Source of the DNA: Planctomycetaceae bacterium
GTDB lineage: Bacteria; Planctomycetota; MHYJ01; SBBU01
Direction of reading: 5' to 3'
Length of the DNA: 17,545 bases
Assembly (NCBI GenBank): GCA_005239585.1
Contig: SBBU01000170.1
Span: 1-17,545, forward strand
Positions 13,736 to 17,545 of the stretch are shown here, in pieces. Each line of letters begins with the position of its first letter. Position 1 is the first letter of the stretch. Below the pieces are notes generated by a model. The model worked only from the letters and a program-made list of their open reading frames with translations. It did not search any database and was not told the origin of the DNA. The position numbers and the translations under genes were made by a program.

Positions 13736-14839
13736 ATGTCAGAAATGTCCAAGTCCGTTACAGAAATTACAAGGATTTTTCTAATATTGCTCCCTGTCCT
13801 CATGTTTTGCGACTGCGGACAAGAAGGAGAGAAGGGTAGTAAAAAAGATGATAAGAAAGTAGAAACTATCTCTTTCAAGGCGCTTGATAAAACTTTTCTA
13901 GCAAGACAAAATTCTCCTTTGACACCAAAACCATTCCTTGACAAGGCCCCTACCCCGTCACTTCAATTGGAACTCAAAGGTCACAGTGAACAAGTCAAAG
14001 GACTATGTTTCACACCTGATGGGAGCATGATAGTCTCAGGTGGATTTGGTGATTATACTCTAAGACTCTGGGATGTCTTAAAAGGAAATCAACTGCAATC
14101 TGTAAAACTGGAACATCGCATATCAGACGTGGCAATCACCCCAGATGGAACAACAATAGTTACAGCTGATGTATATCAAAACATCATTTTCTGGCCATTG
14201 ACCAATGGAAAAATAGGTCAACCAAGTCCTCTGGAGAATAAAGTGGGCATGAACCCAAGGATTGCAATCAGCTCGAATGGCAAGATCCTTGCTGTTGCAA
14301 CATTCGATAAGAAACTGACTCTTCTGGATTTCGATAAACGATTAACTCTGTGTGAAATCAACACCCCAATGGAGCTTCACACGGTATCATTTGATCCCTC
14401 CGGGACACTTGTTGCAGTTGCAGGGAGTGGAAACAAATTCATAATACTTGACCTCTCTAAAGGGAGCGGGGAATTACAAGAGGTAGCCAAAGTAGATCCA
14501 AAATCGTACTGCTACAGTCTGTCGTTCAGCCACGATGGAAAATTTCTCGCCACAGGCCACAACGAAAGCACAATGTCAATATGGAATGTTCAGTCAAGAA
14601 AAGAGATCCAGAACTGGTTCGTTAGCGGTGTATCCTGTTTTGGCATGGCTTGGTCGCCCGATGGCAAGGTTTTAGCCACTTTACAACCAGGGCGCGGCCT
14701 GACCCTCTGGACGCAAGAGAGTGCAAGCTTTATTTCAAAACTCTCGGCCGGTAAGAACAATTTCACCCGAATGGCTTTCAGCCCGCAGGGTGATAAATTC
14801 GCAGCTGCAGATGAAACAATTTATGTCTGGTGGAAATAA
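13736..14839 (+). CDS. Exported seven-bladed WD40-repeat protein
   Basis: A 367-residue protein with an N-terminal hydrophobic segment (about 11-24) ending in CDCG. It may be a signal peptide, an anchor or a poor lipobox (Phe before Cys25 is atypical). Residues 28-75 form a charged linker. About 76-366 make seven WD-type blades, starting near 76, 120, 168, 208, 252, 293 and 333, with signatures such as GHSEQVKGLCFTPDG, LRLWDV, SFSHDGKFLATG and MAWSPDGKVLAT. Seven blades close a complete beta-propeller, probably an interaction platform in the periplasm or at the cell surface. No enzymatic domain is attached. It lies 18 nt after the toroid gene with no strong Shine-Dalgarno, consistent with read-through. 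An ATG at 13745 (Met4) is an alternative start. Confidence 0.8.
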   Translation: MSEMSKSVTEITRIFLILLPVLMFCDCGQEGEKGSKKDDKKVETISFKALDKTFLARQNSPLTPKPFLDKAPTPSLQLELKGHSEQVKGLCFTPDGSMIVSGGFGDYTLRLWDVLKGNQLQSVKLEHRISDVAITPDGTTIVTADVYQNIIFWPLTNGKIGQPSPLENKVGMNPRIAISSNGKILAVATFDKKLTLLDFDKRLTLCEINTPMELHTVSFDPSGTLVAVAGSGNKFIILDLSKGSGELQEVAKVDPKSYCYSLSFSHDGKFLATGHNESTMSIWNVQSRKEIQNWFVSGVSCFGMAWSPDGKVLATLQPGRGLTLWTQESASFISKLSAGKNNFTRMAFSPQGDKFAAADETIYVWWK

Positions 14840-14860
14840 TTTTCAGTTAAAGAAAGTTTA

Positions 14861-16399
14861 TCACTTTTTCAGCCATTCTATTCGCGAGAGAACAGCGTTA
14901 GATCCAGTGCGAGCATTAAGAATTGAGACGTAAATTTTGCCGGTCTTTGAATCTGATTCTAAGATCGGCACCTCGACCCAAATTCCATCCTTAAAATCAG
15001 AATATGTCCCAATCTCTTTCCCCGCACAGACTAGTTTTTGTTTGCGTCCGCCCTGAAATTGGTCAGGATCGGCAATGAAGAACTTTAGAATACCTGTTGA
15101 CTTTGGCGGGCATTGAATTTCAATCTTGACCTCTTTTTCATGTGCCCAGCAGTGGCTCACGACCCCTTTCCATTCACTGTAGGAAAATCCTTGAACCAAC
15201 CCTGCTTGGAATCCTTCTTCCTCATATACTAGCTCCAAATCTGGGTGCCCACAATCAATCCGCAACAGAACCCCTTGCTTGCGATACTCGACGATATGAT
15301 GCTCCCGCTCCTTAAACTGCTGAAAATCGAGAGCCGGCACTCGCTTTGCAAATGTCGGAACCTCGAAAGACTTGAAATGTGGTTCAGTCTGATACCAATA
15401 TGCAACAGTCGAAATTTGGAATGGGTTCTCCATTCCAAGAAGAATCTGGAAATTAGAACGCTCCAAAGGTCCGAAACAAACCATCATACGAAGAGATCTT
15501 TGAAATGAGATAGCATCCTGAACAAAAAAGCGATAAGCTGAATAGCCCGCGCGGAATGGGTGATAACCCGTATAGGCAAAATCGCTGGGTTCATTTGGAA
15601 ATCCCCACGAGAAACCCATCGCATCTTCTGTTCCTTGATATGAAAGGGCAGCTGAATTTTCATCATCGAGATACATATCCACATTCATATCGACGGGCGG
15701 CCATGCTATGTTAGGATTTGGATGGACACTGCGAACAGTTAAATTCCAACCAACCAATCTTCCCCGCCCATTTGCTTTGACCACCAAGTAATCCTCTTTA
15801 GCAAGCTTTAGCGTCTCCTGCCGCCACTGCGCGTGAAAGTAGCCCACGTTCTCTGGCATTGACGAGCATGTCTGATAAGTAACATAGGCATAACAAGGGG
15901 CTTTGGATAAAAGATCTGGCAAAGGACGAAGCGGATCTCCATCCCACAGCAACACCACTCGTGCTGATTGACGGAAAGGCATTGGAAAATATGCATTCCA
16001 ACCACGGTTCTTATTGACAAGCAGAGAATTAATTATTCGAACCTCACCATTTGGATCACAGAAAAAATCGACCAGCGGACAATCAACACTCGGGTCCTTT
16101 TCGTCATCCCAGTAGATTCTTAAAAGGAGTTCCCTCCCCAACTTCATAGTTGCTGGTAATGCGAAATGGATCATACGAATAACAGCAGGACCTTTCAGAT
16201 CTGCAATCGTAACTTGGCGCTTTCCTTCCCCAAATTTCACCTCAGCCGGATTTTCATGCCAGAGGGAATTGGCCATCTTCGTATGACCACCCTCCAGCCA
16301 AGGGAGGTCTGCCAACCCGCGGCTTAACCATTCATGCAGCGGGCCGTACGAGCAGCCGCACCAAGTTAGTGCAATAAGACAAAAGATATAGCGAAACAT
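14861..16399 (-). CDS. DUF2961 / GH172-like exported protein
   Basis: A 512-residue protein whose N-terminus (MFRYIFCLIALTWCGCS) is a signal sequence with a possible lipidation site at Cys16 (Gly at -1). The mature protein matches the DUF2961 family: paired jelly-roll-like beta domains with the conserved GTED segment at 256-259 (SYQGTEDAMGFSWGF). GH172 enzymes of this family act on alpha-fructofuranosides (difructose-anhydride synthase/hydrolase) or alpha-D-arabinofuranosides, and the Glu of GTED is the likely catalytic Glu258. Residues beyond about 380 form an extra C-terminal part not assigned here. Activity is inferred from family only. A perfect TTGACA lies upstream (about 16428-16433 on the minus strand) but no good -10 follows, so it may be expressed from its own weak promoter or by read-through from the DUF423 gene 49 nt upstream. 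Confidence 0.75.
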   Translation of the reverse strand: MFRYIFCLIALTWCGCSYGPLHEWLSRGLADLPWLEGGHTKMANSLWHENPAEVKFGEGKRQVTIADLKGPAVIRMIHFALPATMKLGRELLLRIYWDDEKDPSVDCPLVDFFCDPNGEVRIINSLLVNKNRGWNAYFPMPFRQSARVVLLWDGDPLRPLPDLLSKAPCYAYVTYQTCSSMPENVGYFHAQWRQETLKLAKEDYLVVKANGRGRLVGWNLTVRSVHPNPNIAWPPVDMNVDMYLDDENSAALSYQGTEDAMGFSWGFPNEPSDFAYTGYHPFRAGYSAYRFFVQDAISFQRSLRMMVCFGPLERSNFQILLGMENPFQISTVAYWYQTEPHFKSFEVPTFAKRVPALDFQQFKEREHHIVEYRKQGVLLRIDCGHPDLELVYEEEGFQAGLVQGFSYSEWKGVVSHCWAHEKEVKIEIQCPPKSTGILKFFIADPDQFQGGRKQKLVCAGKEIGTYSDFKDGIWVEVPILESDSKTGKIYVSILNARTGSNAVLSRIEWLKK

Positions 16400-16448
16400 T
16401 TTCTGGACCTAAACTTTAAGCTGATTTCCTTTAATGTCAATCGAAATA

Positions 16449-16826
16449 CTACTTTGCCTGCAACACACCCCAAGCAAGTAAAACCCATGCCGCAATAAAT
16501 GCAATCCCGCCCAGCGGAGTTATCGCGCCTAGCCACCTCATGCCAGTAAGAGACAGCACATAAAGACTGCCCGAGAATAATACTGTTCCCGCAACAAAAA
16601 GCCAGCCTGATACAACAGCAAGATGTCCTGCCAGCCGCGGCATTGCCAATGCTACAGCAAGCAGCGCGAGCGCATGAACAAGTTGATACCTAACCGCCGT
16701 TTCAAAGACCCCCAGCCGATCTTCACTCAATTTATCTTTCAGTGCATGAGCTCCAAAGGCACCTGCTATTACTGCCAATGCCGCCGATAGACAACCTATA
16801 GCAAAGAATATCTTATCTGACATCAT
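16449..16826 (-). CDS. DUF423 family small membrane protein
   Basis: 125 residues with four hydrophobic helices (about 7-28, 48-64, 69-91 and 98-121). The family hallmark GAFGAHALKDKL is at 22-33, followed by FETAVRYQLVHALALL, the second conserved block. DUF423 (YgdD/TMEM256-like) proteins are found widely in bacteria; their biochemical role is unknown. The start has ATGATG, so Met1 or Met2 may be used. Its GC content is visibly higher than that of its neighbours, largely because of Ala/Gly/Leu-rich membrane helices. Probably upstream gene of a pair with the DUF2961 gene. Confidence 0.88.
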   Translation of the reverse strand: MMSDKIFFAIGCLSAALAVIAGAFGAHALKDKLSEDRLGVFETAVRYQLVHALALLAVALAMPRLAGHLAVVSGWLFVAGTVLFSGSLYVLSLTGMRWLGAITPLGGIAFIAAWVLLAWGVLQAK

Positions 16827-16987
16827 TCTTGTTCTTCTCTAAACCCAAACCAATCTCCTTTTGAATCTAAAATCAAACACACTAGAAAATTCATCGTATC
16901 AGATATAAGGAACTAGACGTTCTGGAATGGCAATATACATCACAATGCTTAATATGTCAAAACCAAGATTCAAAAGGGAGGTAAGCC
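16827..16987. other. Divergent intergenic region, 161 nt
   Basis: AT-rich spacer between the divergent DUF423 and toroid genes. No RNA gene and no convincing -35/-10 pair was found for either gene, although AT-rich -10-like stretches (TATAAG near 16904) exist. A strong ribosome site GGGAGGT (16976-16982) stands 5 nt before the ATG at 16988. Confidence 0.5.
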
Positions 16988-17545
16988 ATGAGTAGATTCA
17001 AGTTTGGACACCTGATAATTGCTACAGTAGCAATGTTTGGCTCATCTGTATGGGAAGAAAGACCAAGAGTCCAGGAAAAAAAGACTGAACATGGGGAAAA
17101 GTGTCCTTCAGAATGCAAAGTTTGCAAAGATGCTGTCAAGAAAGCGCTCGATTATTTGTCCAAGCAGTTAAAGGAAGATGGCTCACTCTCTGCCAAGGCA
17201 CCAATTACATACGTACCAGCCGATAAGCATACAGCCAGCATGATGACAACATCAATAGCCGGGCTTGCCTTTCTTGCCAGTCTATCCTCAACAACTGTTG
17301 GAGAATACAAAGAACAAGTATCCAAAATCGTAAACTACATGGACAAGACTCTGCCTGAGATTGTCAAGTCTGAAAAAGTCGGAAGCGGCGGCGGACCAGC
17401 TTACTCTGCTGCACTCGCACTCATGTTTCTTACAAATCTTTATGAAAAAGAGAAGGATGAAAAGGCGAAAAAACTGATCCCAGAACTCATTAATTATATT
17501 ACTAAAAGTATTGGTGAAGAAGTCACCACAAGCACTTGGTTTGGA
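16988..17545 (+). CDS. Secreted alpha-toroid (prenyltransferase/squalene-oxidase-like) repeat protein, 3' end missing
   Basis: Open from ATG 16988 to the right edge: 186 codons with no stop, so partial. The start is set by the strong Shine-Dalgarno GGGAGGT 5 nt upstream. A weak signal peptide (about 1-20, ending near GSSVWEE) is followed by a Cys cluster C-PSE-C-KV-C (about 39-46), then toroid-type helices: AVKKALDYLSKQLKEDGSL, an SMMTTSIAGLAFLASLSS helix and GGGPAYSAALALMFLTNLY. The pattern resembles the protein at 12620 in architecture, though not closely in sequence, and again lacks any cyclase DxDD motif in the visible part. The cysteine cluster could bind a metal or form disulphides after export; undetermined. 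Confidence 0.65.
   Translation, partial: MSRFKFGHLIIATVAMFGSSVWEERPRVQEKKTEHGEKCPSECKVCKDAVKKALDYLSKQLKEDGSLSAKAPITYVPADKHTASMMTTSIAGLAFLASLSSTTVGEYKEQVSKIVNYMDKTLPEIVKSEKVGSGGGPAYSAALALMFLTNLYEKEKDEKAKKLIPELINYITKSIGEEVTTSTWFG

Noticed and set aside
14846..14872. Bidirectional terminator between the WD40 and DUF2961 genes
   Set aside because: Only a short AT-rich AAAGT/ACTTT inverted repeat is visible, too weak to call a terminator.
16927..16995. 22-codon small frame overlapping the start of the right-hand toroid gene
   Set aside because: It contains the next gene's Shine-Dalgarno and could be a leader peptide, but has no ribosome site or codon signature of its own; likely chance.
1..17545. 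Defence system, prophage, CRISPR array, tRNA/rRNA or autonomous insertion sequence
   Set aside because: No spaced direct repeats, nuclease/helicase/RT modules, structural phage genes, transposase or RNA-gene signatures were found on either strand.

Overview
The window looks like chromosomal DNA from an uncultivated bacterium of moderate-to-low GC, most likely of the Planctomycetota or a neighbouring PVC-type lineage. The reasons are indirect. It has exported squalene-cyclase-like (alpha-toroid) repeat proteins, an exported WD40 propeller, HEAT-repeat proteins carrying an 'ITG ... WW' motif, a DUF1570-like protease relative, a small RPFIG/CPKC zinc-ribbon protein, and many genes without a Shine-Dalgarno sequence. 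No rRNA, tRNA, CRISPR array, transposase or phage gene was seen, so the taxonomic call is an inference.

Layout. (1) 1-2435, minus strand: a secreted GH127 (DUF1680) beta-L-arabinofuranosidase-like enzyme with a shortened C-terminus, followed by what may be the first codons of another minus-strand gene at the left edge. (2) 2516-7369, plus strand, a compact likely operon: a cyclodeaminase/methenyl-THF cyclohydrolase-like protein, a 57-residue zinc-ribbon protein, a HEAT-repeat lipoprotein, NAD(P)H-hydrate epimerase (nnrE), and two tandem paralogous GT28-type glycolipid glycosyltransferases. The junctions overlap (GTGA, 11 nt, 34 nt, TTGA), except for 65 nt before the last gene. (3) 7392-9337, minus strand: enoyl-CoA hydratase and thiolase, coupled by a TGATG overlap. 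(4) 9428-10699, plus strand: an unusual HEAT / membrane helix / coiled-coil / TPR protein. (5) 10772-11455, minus strand: a fatty-acid 2-hydroxylase-like membrane enzyme. (6) 11565-14839, plus strand: a frameshifted DUF1570-like zinc-protease relative that also carries a GC-rich palindromic insert, then a secreted alpha-toroid protein, then an exported seven-bladed WD40 protein. (7) 14861-16826, minus strand: a DUF2961/GH172-like protein and a small DUF423 membrane protein. (8) 16988 to the right edge, plus strand: the start of a second alpha-toroid protein.

How the parts may work together. Several genes suggest lipid and envelope work: two diacylglycerol-type glycosyltransferases, a fatty-acid hydroxylase, and thiolase plus crotonase. 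The GH127 and GH172-like proteins both belong to families acting on furanosides, suggesting use of arabinose- or fructose-containing glycans, but no transporter or regulator accompanies them. The exported repeat proteins (HEAT, toroid, WD40) are probably periplasmic or surface scaffolds of unknown role.

Three divergent intergenic regions carry recognisable back-to-back sigma-70-type promoters. In four of the six promoters there, the -10 box lies only 8-9 nt from the start codon, which predicts leaderless mRNAs. I found no clear, complete, undescribed multi-gene system. The items most worth checking are the hidden zinc-ribbon gene, the leaderless divergent promoters, and the structured GC-rich insert inside the protease-like gene.
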